DNA of 64,000 bases from Spongiibacter thalassae (GTDB lineage: Bacteria; Pseudomonadota; Gammaproteobacteria; Pseudomonadales; Spongiibacteraceae): assembly GCF_012272835.1 (NCBI RefSeq), contig NZ_JAAWWK010000005.1:332125-396124 (forward strand), written 5' to 3'. Below are positions 1 through 9,451 of this stretch, piece by piece. The first letter of the stretch is position 1. Every line of letters begins with the position of its first letter. The notes under the pieces are model-generated. The model searched no databases. It saw nothing but the letters and a program-made list of their open reading frames with translations, and was not told the origin of the DNA. Both the position numbers and the translations under genes were made by a program.

Positions 1-9
1 TCAGTTCTG

Positions 10-813
10 ATGGTCTTTCACTTGCTGCCGACATATTTAAATGCTCCCCTGATGGTGGTATTGCTGACCTCGTTTATGGTACTCCATGGGTTGAGAAGTT
101 ATTCCGGCGTGGAGGTCGTTGCATTTTTCGTTATTGGCTTTGTTGTTAGCAATGCTTATGAAAACTTAAGCGTTATGACCGGCTTTCCTTTCGGTGATTA
201 TTACTATACCGATAAGTTCGGTGCCAAGCTTTTTTTGGTCCCATTAGTGATTGCTCCGGCATACATTGGCATGGGTTATCTTTCGTGGATGTTGGCTCAA
301 GTGCTATTGGGCACCTGGGGACGTAGTCTCCGTGGTTCAGAGCGTATTTTGGTTCCCGTTATCGCGAGTTTCGTGATGGTGATGTGGGATTTGGTTATGG
401 ATCCAAAATCAGCCACCATTTATCAATTCTGGATTTGGGAAGACGGTGGTGATTACTTCGGCGTTCCATTTGTCAATTTTCTTGGCTGGTTGCTGTGTGT
501 TTATACAATTTTTCAGCTGTTCGCGCTTTTTCTAGCGCGCCGTGAAAAGAGCGGGGCAAGAGAGCAAAAGCCTCAAATGATGCTTCCTGCTTATTGGTAC
601 ACGGCGGTACTTGGCTATGCTTCAGTTGCCTTAAACCAAGGACTTAGAGCACTAGATAAGCCTGAGAATACTACCGTATACGACGCTGCTGGCGTTGCAT
701 GGCAAACAGACCACATCAACAGCAGTATGGGGTTGATCACCATATTTACGATGGGCTTTGTTATTTTGCTGTCGTCGATGCTAATTGCGAGATCGACACA
801 AAAAGAGAATTGA
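10..813 (+). CDS. CruF-like carotenoid biosynthesis membrane protein
   Basis: Polytopic inner-membrane protein of 267 residues with about six or seven hydrophobic segments. It resembles the DUF422/CruF carotenoid family, whose studied members hydrate the psi end groups of acyclic carotenoids. Supporting signs are the GFPFGDYYYT segment after the second hydrophobic stretch and WDLVMDP near residue 126, where the family has a conserved W-D-x3-DP. The frame is open to the window edge, so the true start could lie further upstream. No other carotenoid gene is visible, so the partners must be to the left. Family assignment is fairly sure; the exact reaction is inferred. Confidence 0.72.
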   Translation: MVFHLLPTYLNAPLMVVLLTSFMVLHGLRSYSGVEVVAFFVIGFVVSNAYENLSVMTGFPFGDYYYTDKFGAKLFLVPLVIAPAYIGMGYLSWMLAQVLLGTWGRSLRGSERILVPVIASFVMVMWDLVMDPKSATIYQFWIWEDGGDYFGVPFVNFLGWLLCVYTIFQLFALFLARREKSGAREQKPQMMLPAYWYTAVLGYASVALNQGLRALDKPENTTVYDAAGVAWQTDHINSSMGLITIFTMGFVILLSSMLIARSTQKEN

Positions 814-975
814 AAGAATAGCCACCAATTGCGCCGGTCGATTTAGCAAGTGTTCTTCACTATTCGAAGTCGGCCGGTTATTTGGCAAAGGCTCCTGATT
901 GCTTCAACGCCTGTTTAGGCGCTTGTGATAGCGCATTTCTAAATCTTTGCACTGGCTTTGCGTCGATCAAAGTTG

Positions 976-1005
976 GATAGCGTGGTTGATCTAAATCACG
1001 CTATC
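976..1005 (+). terminator. Stem-loop, weak terminator candidate
   Basis: Arms GATAGCGTGGTT and AATCACGCTATC pair over 12 positions, one of them a G-T, around a 6-nt loop. Only TT follows, so it is a poor intrinsic terminator. It lies about 160 nt after the CruF-like gene and may end its transcript with the help of Rho. Confidence 0.35.
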
Positions 1006-1468
1006 TTACGCCTGAACACCGGCCTACTACGTGAAATACTCTGAACTTTCCCACTATTCGAATGCTAGCGTCTGCGTAATAACTTCGCGGCGGTAGCTTG
1101 ATGGCGATCAAATTATTCGTCATGGGCAATTGTCGCTGCCTTCCGTACTTCTCCTTACTAATTTCCTTGCAGTACACAATCAATTGTCGACATACGATGC
1201 TCGGACCTGGTTTTAATTACCGGGTGCACGCGCTTGTTTGGCTCGCGGAGGGTGTGAGAAAGTCAAGAGAATCACTTGCGTCTGATCTTATTCGTGGCAG
1301 AAATAGACTGATTTGGCGGATAAGGTATGCCCTCAAGCTATGCGGCCAATGTACCGAGTCGCCAGGAAAAGAAAAATTGATAAATGGCGTTGCTTTCGGC
1401 GGGCCTGTTAATCGTTCAGGTGCAGTGGCGCACCTACGGTACAGTCAAAGCATTTATCAATTCCCTCC

Positions 1469-1497
1469 TTGACATAATAAATGCACTAGTGCATTCT
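1469..1497 (+). promoter_or_regulatory. Promoter with palindromic operator, copy 1
   Basis: A perfect -35 box TTGACA (1469-1474) is followed 7 nt later by the palindrome TGCACTAGTGCA (1482-1493), which extends to a 16-bp perfect palindrome at 1480-1495. The candidate -10 CATTCT (1492-1497) overlaps its right end. A repressor bound here would block RNA polymerase. The same palindrome, in the same position relative to a -35 box, recurs at 5808-5819 and 10402-10413. Confidence 0.7.
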
Positions 1498-1722
1498 TTT
1501 TTCGATGGCGCTATTTTTCGTCTACAGAATTATGCGAATAATCTGCTTGTGCTTTATGGCGCAGTGAGTTGGTTGTTTGAATTTTTGAGTAAGGCATTGT
1601 GGAGAATTCCTGCGCCTAAAAGCCAGTTTCAGTTCCGTATCACAAGTCAGTTTGGGTGTTCGCGTTAATCACAAAAATACCGTAGTGCCCAAAAATGCTT
1701 GCAACTCACTCAAAGGGAAACC

Positions 1723-3225
1723 ATGAAAAAGATTAAGGATTTGTTGGCGGATATAGAAAAAAGTCCGGAAGGGCCTGAAACGGCTGCTCTATTTGATTTC
1801 GATGGCACCATCATCGCAGGATACTCGGCGACGCACTTTATGCGTGAGCAGATTAGGCGCGGAGATTTTAGTCCAAAAGATCTGATGCAGATGTTCCGCG
1901 CTATTAATAGCTTCGGTAAAGGTAATATTGGCTTCTCCGGGATGATGGCTGTATCCGCCCAATTTGTTCGTGGTATCGATGAGGACGTGTACTGGGATTT
2001 GGGGAAGAAACTGTATGCCAAGAAAATAGCGGCTCTCATTTACCCAGAAACACGCGCGCTGATAGAGGCGCATAAGGCTAAGGGCCACACAGTGGCTATA
2101 ATCTCTTCGGCGACGCCCTATCAGGTTAAAGCTACAGCAGATGACTTGGGCATCGATCATGTCCTTTGCACGCAATTTGAGGTGGAAAACGGCAAGTTTA
2201 CCGGAGGCTTGGTTCGTCCAACTTGCTTTGGTCAAGGAAAAGTTGCTGCCGCAGTGCAGCTTGCCGCAGAAAGCTCCTCAGATTTAGATAAAAGCTTTTT
2301 TTACTCTGACAGCACAGACGATATTCTTTTGCTGGAGCACGTGGGTTATCCGCGAGCCCTCAATCCCAATGACAAACTCGCGGATATTGCAAAAGAGCGG
2401 AACTGGCCTGTAGCTCGTTTCGATAGCCGTGGCCGCCCAAGTGTGGGCCAGTTCGTCCGGTCATTAGCCGCCAGCTCTAGTTTGCTGGGGTCTGTGGCAG
2501 CGGGCCTGCCGATATATGCCTTCACCGGATCCCAGCAGAAGGCCGTAAATTTTTCCTTATCGCTCTTTACGAATTCTGTCAGTGCGATCGTTGGTCTGGA
2601 TCTGGATGTAAAGGGGGAAGAACACCTTTGGTCTCATAGGCCGGCAGTCTTTGTGTTCAATCATCAAAGTAAGGCTGACATGATGATTCTTTCGAGCCTT
2701 ATACGAGAAGACATTACGGGGATCGCCAAGAAGGAAATTCTTAAAGAAAACCCCTTGCTTGGCAAGGTCATGCAAATGGCCGGGGGCGTCTTTATCGACA
2801 GGTCTGATGGCAAAAGCGCCATTGAGGCAATGAAACCGCTGGTGGATGCGATGCTAGTGGACGGTAAGTCGGTGGTAATTGCCCCGGAAGGTACAAGGTC
2901 GGTTTCGCCTGCATTGGGTCCGTTCAAGAAAGGCGCATTCCACGTTGCCATGGCGGCGGGGGTACCCATTGTTCCTATCGTGATTCGCAATGCATTGGAC
3001 GTTCTTCCTAAAGGCGCTTCCGTTATGCGTGCGGCAACCGTCGATGTCACCGTTTTACCGCCGGTGGATACCAGTGAATGGTCGCCGGAGACAATCGATA
3101 CCCATGTGCGCCACGTGCGCAATATGTTTGCTCGCACCCTGGGGCAGAAAGAAGAAAGCGAGCCGCCAGTTAGGTCCAGGTCAGGTTCTACCAAGAAAAA
3201 CACAATTTCACATAATAATGATTAA
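1723..3225 (+). CDS. HAD-IB phosphatase fused to PlsC-type acyltransferase
   Basis: A 500-residue two-domain protein. The N-terminal HAD-like hydrolase has the nucleophile motif DFDGT (D25, D27). The C-terminal lysophosphatidate acyltransferase domain has NHQSKAD near residues 313-319 (family NHxxxxD), FIDRSD, and EGTRS near residue 389. Fusions of this kind are known, for example in mycobacteria, and are expected to act in phospholipid or triacylglycerol synthesis at the inner membrane. ATG 1723 is preferred because AGGG lies 8 nt upstream; an upstream TTG at 1699 has no such site. It is followed by a PlsB-like gene with a 17-nt gap, so the two are probably co-transcribed from the palindrome-bearing promoter at 1469. 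Confidence 0.85.
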   Translation: MKKIKDLLADIEKSPEGPETAALFDFDGTIIAGYSATHFMREQIRRGDFSPKDLMQMFRAINSFGKGNIGFSGMMAVSAQFVRGIDEDVYWDLGKKLYAKKIAALIYPETRALIEAHKAKGHTVAIISSATPYQVKATADDLGIDHVLCTQFEVENGKFTGGLVRPTCFGQGKVAAAVQLAAESSSDLDKSFFYSDSTDDILLLEHVGYPRALNPNDKLADIAKERNWPVARFDSRGRPSVGQFVRSLAASSSLLGSVAAGLPIYAFTGSQQKAVNFSLSLFTNSVSAIVGLDLDVKGEEHLWSHRPAVFVFNHQSKADMMILSSLIREDITGIAKKEILKENPLLGKVMQMAGGVFIDRSDGKSAIEAMKPLVDAMLVDGKSVVIAPEGTRSVSPALGPFKKGAFHVAMAAGVPIVPIVIRNALDVLPKGASVMRAATVDVTVLPPVDTSEWSPETIDTHVRHVRNMFARTLGQKEESEPPVRSRSGSTKKNTISHNND

Positions 3226-3242
3226 TACTTGGAGTGTTTACT

Positions 3243-5645
3243 GTGAGCTTACCTGCCAACTTTAATACCAACCCCTGGCCAGAAGACAGTGAGGGTTTGC
3301 AAGTACTTTTTTTGCTCGATGCGCATAATGATTACATCTACGCTTTGCTGAAAGAATGGATTGATCAATACGCGATGGGGCGAAGCTATCGTCAAGTGAG
3401 ACTCGATCTGAGCGACGATCGTGAAGGCATTGATATCAGTGAGCTGCTTCAAACACTGAGCCTTCCACCACAGACGTTGTATTGTCCTCTTAGAATCGCC
3501 TGGCTTCCCAGTAATAACGCGATTCACTCTGGCCCTCGAATTCGGGATTTTGTTTTCGGAGATCCTCGTCGACCCAGTGCTCGGCGCTGCCGCCGAATAC
3601 TTCGGAAAATGCCCGAACGAGTCCATCCTATTATCGGAAAGCCTGATTCCCTTGAGAGTCTGCGCGCTCGTTTTAGTCGTAAGTACGGTCGCGATAGTGC
3701 TACAGAGCCAGAGTCATTCAGTACGTTTACAGCTCGTCAAGCGGCTATTGTCCTTGACGTTAGTGAGCGACGCTTGCAGGGCGGCCGTTACAAGGTGCCG
3801 AGATATGTAGCGGAGAGCTTGCGTAATAATCGCAGCTTCAACGAAGCATTGGATGCATTGGCGGATAAGTCTGGCGAGAGTAAGAGCACGCTGATGAAAA
3901 GGGCCAATGCCTACATGAAAGAGATGATCTCTGTCCCCTCTACGTTTTGGCTCGACGTGTCCGCACGGTTTGCCTCTTTCTGTCTGGGTCTAGGTTATGA
4001 GCCTAAAATTGTCGTGTCTCCTTCGGCCCTGGAGGAATTGCGCAAGGTCGTAAGAGAGAACCCCTCGATCATGCTGTGGACACACAAGACTTACCTCGAT
4101 GGTTTTGTTGTTCCAAAAGTAATGTATGACAACGACTTTCCTATGCCGCATATGTTTGGTGGTGCCAATATGAAGATGCCGGCATTGGGAATGTTGGGGC
4201 AGCGGGCCGGTACTATATTTATTCGGCGAAGTTTTCAGGATGATGAGGTGTATAAGCTGACGCTGCGCCAATACATTGGCTATCTCATGGAGAAGCGATT
4301 TCCCATGAACTGGTCTTTTGAGGGTACGCGCTCTCGAATGGGAAAATTGATGCCTCCGAAGTACGGATTGTTGAAGTACGTGCTGGAAGCCTGCCACGCC
4401 AGCGATGCCCGCAATATTCATATTGTACCTGTCACAATAAGCTATGACCTGATTCGCGATGTAGAGGAGTACGCCACCGAGCAGACGGGTCGAGGTAAGG
4501 GGGCAGAAACGCTACGCTGGTTTTTCGGTTACGTGCGTAGTCTCTCGCGCCCCATGGGTAAAATCTATATGGATATAGGGGAGCCGGTGGTGCTGGAGCA
4601 GGCACCTGAACCCGGCGACAAGTTGGCATTGTCCAAAATTGCCTTTGAAGTGGCGGTGGAGGCGAACCGTGTTACGCCAATTACCTTTTCGTCATTAGTG
4701 ACCATGAGCTTACTTGGCGCGGCTCCTCGAGCGCTGACCGAGGAAGAGATTGCGACCGATTTAAGAAAACTATTGGTATGGGCGGAAGAAAGGAAGCTTA
4801 GAATTTCGGAGGATTTTCGTCGAGATTTTGCCGACCAAATGGAAGGCTTGATGGGAATCATGATAAGCGAAGGAATAGTGACACGCTACGATGAAGGGCC
4901 GCAGACCGTCTTTGGCCTGGCTCAGAATCAACAGCCTGTGGCTAGCTACTATCGTAATACTGTCGTGCACTTTTTTGTCAATAAAGCCATCATCGAGCTC
5001 GCCTTGTTAAAGGCAAGTGAGGTCGAAGCCGAGGCTGCGCTGAACGTTTTCTGGAGGGAGGTAGACGCCCTGCGTGATTTGTTCAAGTTCGAGTTCTTTT
5101 ATTCACCCACGGAGGAATTTCATCAGGAAATACGCGAGGAGTTGGGGCGTATTGATCCCCAGTGGGAAGACGTGCTCCAACAGGGGCGGGTGGAGACTGG
5201 TTGGCTGCTAAAACATATGGACCCCTTAGTCGCCCATGTGGCGCTTCTGACCTATGCAGAAGCCTATGCTATCGTCGCAGATCTCCTTGAAGAAATGCCC
5301 GCCGAGGAGTCGCTCCAAAGCAAGGATTGCGCAAATAAAGCGTTTAAGTTGGGGCGTCAACTGTATCTTCAGAGGCGCATCAGTAGCGAAGCGTCTATCG
5401 GCAAACAGCTGTTCAAAAATGCCTATCAGTTAATGGAGCACCGCAAGCTCACCAGTGGCTCAGCTGCGGGCGACGAATGTTCTGCTGTTGCTGAGCGGCG
5501 CAGCTCTCAGGCGCATGAAATTCGTGACATTCTACGTCGTATCGAAATTATTCGTAATCTTGGGAACGTTGGTGCGCGTCAGCTGGCGACACAAACACAG
5601 AGCAGAAATAATATGCAATTGCCAAGTGGTGCCCCGACGGCCTAA
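3243..5645 (+). CDS. PlsB-like glycerol-3-phosphate acyltransferase
   Basis: An 800-residue protein of the PlsB/GPAT family, expected to acylate glycerol-3-phosphate or a related acceptor at the membrane. Visible acyltransferase motifs are HKTYLD (H281, D286), FEGTRSRMGK (E360) and VPVTISYD. The long N- and C-terminal extensions are normal for PlsB-type enzymes. GTG 3243 is chosen because GGAG at 3231-3234 sits 8 nt upstream; GTG 3234 overlaps that site. Pairing with the HAD/PlsC gene gives two consecutive acylation steps. Whether it is the housekeeping PlsB or a specialised paralogue cannot be told here; control by the shared operator suggests a specialised role (inference). Confidence 0.85.
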   Translation: MSLPANFNTNPWPEDSEGLQVLFLLDAHNDYIYALLKEWIDQYAMGRSYRQVRLDLSDDREGIDISELLQTLSLPPQTLYCPLRIAWLPSNNAIHSGPRIRDFVFGDPRRPSARRCRRILRKMPERVHPIIGKPDSLESLRARFSRKYGRDSATEPESFSTFTARQAAIVLDVSERRLQGGRYKVPRYVAESLRNNRSFNEALDALADKSGESKSTLMKRANAYMKEMISVPSTFWLDVSARFASFCLGLGYEPKIVVSPSALEELRKVVRENPSIMLWTHKTYLDGFVVPKVMYDNDFPMPHMFGGANMKMPALGMLGQRAGTIFIRRSFQDDEVYKLTLRQYIGYLMEKRFPMNWSFEGTRSRMGKLMPPKYGLLKYVLEACHASDARNIHIVPVTISYDLIRDVEEYATEQTGRGKGAETLRWFFGYVRSLSRPMGKIYMDIGEPVVLEQAPEPGDKLALSKIAFEVAVEANRVTPITFSSLVTMSLLGAAPRALTEEEIATDLRKLLVWAEERKLRISEDFRRDFADQMEGLMGIMISEGIVTRYDEGPQTVFGLAQNQQPVASYYRNTVVHFFVNKAIIELALLKASEVEAEAALNVFWREVDALRDLFKFEFFYSPTEEFHQEIREELGRIDPQWEDVLQQGRVETGWLLKHMDPLVAHVALLTYAEAYAIVADLLEEMPAEESLQSKDCANKAFKLGRQLYLQRRISSEASIGKQLFKNAYQLMEHRKLTSGSAAGDECSAVAERRSSQAHEIRDILRRIEIIRNLGNVGARQLATQTQSRNNMQLPSGAPTA

Positions 5646-5793
5646 GCAAAAGCTGACTGGCCGCGATGGGTATTGGCGCCTTTACCGCTAATTCACTCGC
5701 TCCTCAGGGCGCGCTACGGGGCCGTGGGGAAGTTATATTTTCAGTATTCGGTAGTGCTCTCGGAGAGGTATTGGATTCCCGAGCGATAATAGC

Positions 5794-5823
5794 TTGACAT
5801 ATATACATGCACTAGTGCACATT
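5794..5823 (+). promoter_or_regulatory. Promoter with palindromic operator, copy 2
   Basis: TTGACA (5794-5799) is followed after 8 nt by TGCACTAGTGCA (5808-5819), with a weak -10 CACATT (5818-5823). The layout matches copies 1 and 3. It lies about 100 nt upstream of the first SDR gene. A further short inverted repeat (TAACTTA/TAAGTTA, 5893-5912) lies next to that gene's ribosome-binding site and could affect its translation. Confidence 0.7.
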
Positions 5824-5922
5824 GGTTGGGTGTAATAGCTAGCCATGCGTTTAATTGGTCCAGGCAGCCTGGGGATTACGGTGGCTCGCTTATAACTTAA
5901 TATAATAAGTTAAGGTTTATTT

Positions 5923-6714
5923 ATGAGTAAAAAAACGGTTGTTGTCACAGGTGCGGCAAATGGAATTGGCGCGGCTACTGCCAGTGCCTTTGCAAAACAG
6001 GGGCATCTCGTTTGGATTACCGATCGAGATGAGAATCTGGGGCAGTCCTTTGCTAAATCCCTCTCCGACGATGGTGCTGATGTTGAGTTCAAGCAGCTTG
6101 ACGTGACCAATGAGGAACATTGGGACGCGTTGCGTGCGGCCATCGAGGAAAAAGGGAATCGAGTCGATGTGCTCGTTAATTGCGCCGGTCGCAATGATTT
6201 CGGCTTTATTGCTGATACCCCGTGGAAAAAAGTCGCGCAGGTGATGGATGTTAATCTCGGCGGCGCGTATCTCGGAATACAGAAACTTTTGCCACTGCTG
6301 TCCAAGCGAGGCAGTGATGAACCAAAGGCGTCGGTCGTCAATATCTCTTCTATGGCTGCAGGGGGCGGAGTGCCGTTTTTTAGCGCCTATGCGGCGAGTA
6401 AAGCCGCATTGACGTCGATGACAAAGACGGCAGCACTGGAGTTCGCGCGGCTGCAGGTTCCTGTGCGAGTGAACGCGATCGAGCCCGGCACTATCAATAC
6501 TGAAATGTTTGCAGAAACACAGGAAATGCTGTCTGCATTCGGAAAGACGAAAGAAGAGTTGACGCAATATTCAATAGATAAGCACCCGGTTGGCCGCTTG
6601 GGTACCGTTGAAGACGTAGTTTATGCGGTTCTCTACCTGGCAGATGACAGGGCGTCATTTACTACAGGGCTATGCTTGCCTGTTAGCGGCGGACGCGGCG
6701 CGGGTGAGTGGTAG
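5923..6714 (+). CDS. Short-chain dehydrogenase/reductase (SDR)
   Basis: NAD(P)-dependent cytosolic oxidoreductase of 263 residues, normal for classical SDRs. The cofactor motif TGAANGIG is at residues 9-16 and the catalytic YAASK has Y156 and K160; NISSMA supplies the usual serine. The start is ATG 5923, preceded by AAGG in 'taaggtttattt'. A second SDR follows after 55 nt. Substrate is unknown; family members here typically oxidise secondary alcohols or 3-hydroxyacyl groups. The operator at 5808 probably controls it. Confidence 0.88.
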   Translation: MSKKTVVVTGAANGIGAATASAFAKQGHLVWITDRDENLGQSFAKSLSDDGADVEFKQLDVTNEEHWDALRAAIEEKGNRVDVLVNCAGRNDFGFIADTPWKKVAQVMDVNLGGAYLGIQKLLPLLSKRGSDEPKASVVNISSMAAGGGVPFFSAYAASKAALTSMTKTAALEFARLQVPVRVNAIEPGTINTEMFAETQEMLSAFGKTKEELTQYSIDKHPVGRLGTVEDVVYAVLYLADDRASFTTGLCLPVSGGRGAGEW

Positions 6715-6769
6715 TTCATAGTTCGAGAAGCATAGGTAAATCGAAATATCATACTTAGGAGAATGAATA

Positions 6770-7636
6770 ATGAGACGTTTGGAAGGTAAAGTAGCTATTG
6801 TTACAGGTGCTGGTGGCTCAATCGGTACTGCGGGCGTAAAGCGCCTGGCTGAAGAGGGAGCCAACCTGGTTCTCAATGACATCCGCGAAGAGGCCCTGAT
6901 GGCTGCGGCCGAGGCATGTCGTGAAGCTGGCGCTAAAGTTGTGACCTTGGCGACCGATACTCGCTCAGAAGAAGCTTGTGACGAAATGGCAGCTAAAGCC
7001 GTTGAAGAGTTTGGTCGCATTGACACGGTATGGGCAAATGCTGGTCAGGTGTGGGTTGCTGAAGCACTGGAGCAAGACAAGGATTTCTGGACCCGCTGCC
7101 TTGATTTGGAGCTGACCGGCCAATGGTTGCCAGTGCGTGCTGCGCTTCCTACCATGCAGGCGCAGAACTCCGGTTCGGTTATCTTCAGCTCTTCAATGAC
7201 CGCGAACGTGGGCATCAAGCACATTTCGGCTTACAGTGCTGCAAAAGGCGCACTGCAGGCTTTGGTAAAAGCCCTGTCTGTTGAATTCGGTCACCACAAG
7301 ATTCGTTTTAACAGTCTTGCGCTTGGCTCTGTTGAAGGTCGCCACATCATTGAGTCTAACGCAATGCGAAGCGGCATGACCTACGAAGAAGCAGAAGCTG
7401 TTGTTAACATGACCAAAAAGTTCCGTGACCTTATTTTTGCTGTAGGGCGTATGGGTACGCCTGAAGACATTGCACCGATCGTCGCTTATTTTGCCTCAGA
7501 CGAATCAGAGTGGGTAACTGGTGCTAACCATTATATCGATGGTGGTTTGACTCACCTGGGAATGGCGGGCATGCACAACCTGGATTCAGAACAGTTAATG
7601 GCCGTTGGCTCTGCTCTCGGAATCGAGCTTGGCTAA
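6770..7636 (+). CDS. Short-chain dehydrogenase/reductase (SDR)
   Basis: A 288-residue SDR, slightly long for the family, with TGAGGSIG at residues 12-19 and YSAAK at 155-159. AGGAG lies 8 nt before the ATG. The C-terminus carries an extension after the DGGLTHLG motif. A diverged copy of that C-terminal segment continues in the same frame straight after the TAA stop (7637-7717), described separately. Co-transcribed with the SDR at 5923; a good terminator at 7698 follows. Confidence 0.88.
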   Translation: MRRLEGKVAIVTGAGGSIGTAGVKRLAEEGANLVLNDIREEALMAAAEACREAGAKVVTLATDTRSEEACDEMAAKAVEEFGRIDTVWANAGQVWVAEALEQDKDFWTRCLDLELTGQWLPVRAALPTMQAQNSGSVIFSSSMTANVGIKHISAYSAAKGALQALVKALSVEFGHHKIRFNSLALGSVEGRHIIESNAMRSGMTYEEAEAVVNMTKKFRDLIFAVGRMGTPEDIAPIVAYFASDESEWVTGANHYIDGGLTHLGMAGMHNLDSEQLMAVGSALGIELG

Positions 7637-7717
7637 GATAGTGGCCTTACTCACTTGGGGATGGCAGCAATGCAAAAACTGAGTGTGAATCTTATAAGTC
7701 AGTCCCTTTGGGGCTGA
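7637..7717 (+). pseudogene. Remnant of a duplicated SDR C-terminus
   Basis: Immediately after the TAA of the preceding SDR, the same frame reads DSGLTHLGMAAMQKL and then runs to a TGA. The intact gene ends with DGGLTHLGMAGMHNL at the matching place, so this is a diverged second copy of its last part and not chance similarity. It has no start of its own. It probably marks recombination between tandem SDR paralogues. Confidence 0.75.
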
Positions 7718-7724
7718 CTTTTTT
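7698..7724 (+). terminator. Rho-independent terminator
   Basis: Arms GTCAGTCCC and GGGGCTGAC pair over 9 bp (one T-G) around a TTT loop, followed by TTTTTT. It ends the SDR pair and reduces read-through into the KstD-like gene. It overlaps the end of the SDR remnant. Confidence 0.82.
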
Positions 7725-7756
7725 GTAGCTGGTTTGTGAAGAAGGAGGGTAATCCG

Positions 7757-9451
7757 TTGAGCTTGCAAGACGCACAGTACGATGAGTTTCATGACGTAAT
7801 TGTCGTCGGGTCCGGAGCCGCCGGTTTGGCTGCGGCAATTACCGCGAAGTTGAATGGGCTCAATGTTCTTGTCGTTGAAAAAGCTGACCACTACGGTGGT
7901 ACCTCTGCGGTATCGGGTGGCGCCTGCTGGATTCCAGATAACCCCCATATGAGGGCGGCGGGACTTGAAGACAGTTTAGAGGCGGCCTACGGCTATATCG
8001 AGATTCTGGCAGGCGAGCATTTTAAACCAGACCTGGTAAAAACCTTTTTGGAAAAAGGTTCTGAAATGGTCACTTTCCTGGAAGAAAATACTGAAGCACG
8101 GTTTGAGCATCGAGACCACTCGCCGGATTATCAATCAGACAAGCCCGGTGCTGCGATGGCGGGCCGAACCCTGGATGTGTCCCTGTACGATGGGCGGAAC
8201 CTGGGAGAGCATTTCTCGGCGCTTCGCCCCCCCTTGTCCGATATCACAATCTTCCGTGGTTTAATGGTAAATCACAAAGATATTGCGCATTTGGTCAACG
8301 TCTCAAAATCCTTCAAGTCCTTCTGCTATGTTACTCGCCTTATCACGGGGCATATCATTAGCCTGTTAAAGTATGGGCGAGGCACGCGCTTGCTATTCGG
8401 CCAAGCCCTGATTGCTCGTTTGGCAAAGACCATGTTTGATCTGAACATTCCGCTTCGGCTGGAAACGGGAGTCACAGAGTTAATTGAAGAAGAGGGGGTG
8501 GTTACGGGCGTGGTTGCCGAGCACAAAGGCCAGATGCTTCGCTTGGGGGCAAAAAAGGGCGTAGTGCTAGCGGCCGGAGGATTTCCCCAAAGTGCCGAAA
8601 AGAAATTCAAGTTTATGTCCCACGTGCGAAATGGTGCCGAGCATTTCACACTGGCGCGTTCATCCAGTGACGGCCTGACTCAGGATGCCGCAGTGAAAGT
8701 TGGCGCCAAGCCAATGGCTGTCGGCGCGAGTCCTGCTTTCTACATGCCAGTGACCTTGGTCACTCAGGCCGATGGTACTACTGTACCGCACACCAATTTG
8801 ATGGATCGTGCCAAGCCAGGCGTTATTGCAGTCAATACCGACGGCAAGCGGTTTACGAATGAAGCGGCGTCCTACCATGATTTTGGTGCAAGTATGGTAG
8901 CGGCAGGATTGAAGTACGCGTGGTTAGTGTGTGACGAAAAAGCGCTACGGCAATTTGGGCTGGGGGCTGTGCGCCCGGCGCCAATACCCTATAAAAAATA
9001 TTTGCGCTCCGGTTACCTGAAAACAGGCGCGACAATAGAAGATTTAGCTTCTGAGATAGGGGTACCTAAAAATGAACTTCGGGATACGATTGAGCGCTTC
9101 AATGTCGATGCAGCTCAAGGTGTTGATAGTGAATTTGGTAAAGGGTCGACTGCCTACCAGGAAATGATGGGTGACCCGGAGCACAAGCCCAATGCCTGTG
9201 TGAGGCCGTTAGAAGGGCCCTTCTTTGCGGTAAAGCTGCAACATGGGGATATTGGCACAGCGTGTGGTTTGGCAACGAATGTTCACGCTCAAGTGTTATC
9301 TACGTCAGGGGAGCCGATTCGCGGGCTTTATGCATGTGGTAACGAAATGGACTCGATTACCGGAGGCGTGTATCCGGGTGGCGGCACGACTTTGGGGCCC
9401 GGGCTGACCTTCGGATACATTGCTGGCCAGCATGTCGCTAAAAGCAGCTAA
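7757..9451 (+). CDS. FAD-dependent 3-ketosteroid dehydrogenase-like flavoprotein
   Basis: A 564-residue flavoprotein of the FAD_binding_2 family (KstD / fumarate reductase flavoprotein-like). The N-terminal dinucleotide motif GSGAAG is at residues 18-23. The C-terminal YPGGGTTLGPGLTFGYIAG is the usual KstD-type FAD-contacting end, and the length fits KstD (500-570). Studied KstDs introduce a 1,2 double bond into 3-oxosteroids, but relatives act on other cyclic ketones, so the substrate is open. TTG 7757 is preferred because AGGAGG (7743-7748) lies 8 nt upstream; GTG 7736 precedes that site. It sits after the SDR terminator and may have its own promoter. Confidence 0.8.
   Translation: MSLQDAQYDEFHDVIVVGSGAAGLAAAITAKLNGLNVLVVEKADHYGGTSAVSGGACWIPDNPHMRAAGLEDSLEAAYGYIEILAGEHFKPDLVKTFLEKGSEMVTFLEENTEARFEHRDHSPDYQSDKPGAAMAGRTLDVSLYDGRNLGEHFSALRPPLSDITIFRGLMVNHKDIAHLVNVSKSFKSFCYVTRLITGHIISLLKYGRGTRLLFGQALIARLAKTMFDLNIPLRLETGVTELIEEEGVVTGVVAEHKGQMLRLGAKKGVVLAAGGFPQSAEKKFKFMSHVRNGAEHFTLARSSSDGLTQDAAVKVGAKPMAVGASPAFYMPVTLVTQADGTTVPHTNLMDRAKPGVIAVNTDGKRFTNEAASYHDFGASMVAAGLKYAWLVCDEKALRQFGLGAVRPAPIPYKKYLRSGYLKTGATIEDLASEIGVPKNELRDTIERFNVDAAQGVDSEFGKGSTAYQEMMGDPEHKPNACVRPLEGPFFAVKLQHGDIGTACGLATNVHAQVLSTSGEPIRGLYACGNEMDSITGGVYPGGGTTLGPGLTFGYIAGQHVAKSS

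Larger units (their letters stand above)
814..1722. other. Long intergenic region upstream of the acyltransferase pair
   Basis: About 0.9 kb without a convincing gene. Short open frames at 1098-1472 and 1384-1668 have no recognisable domain, no good ribosome site, and the second overlaps the promoter. The stretch holds a stem-loop at 976-1005 and a promoter/operator at 1469-1497, which leaves an approximately 220-nt leader before the acyltransferase gene. Confidence 0.6.

Noticed and set aside
1098-1668. Two short plus-strand open frames (124 and 94 codons) before the acyltransferases
   Set aside because: No domain, no ribosome site, and one runs through the promoter/operator at 1469-1497.
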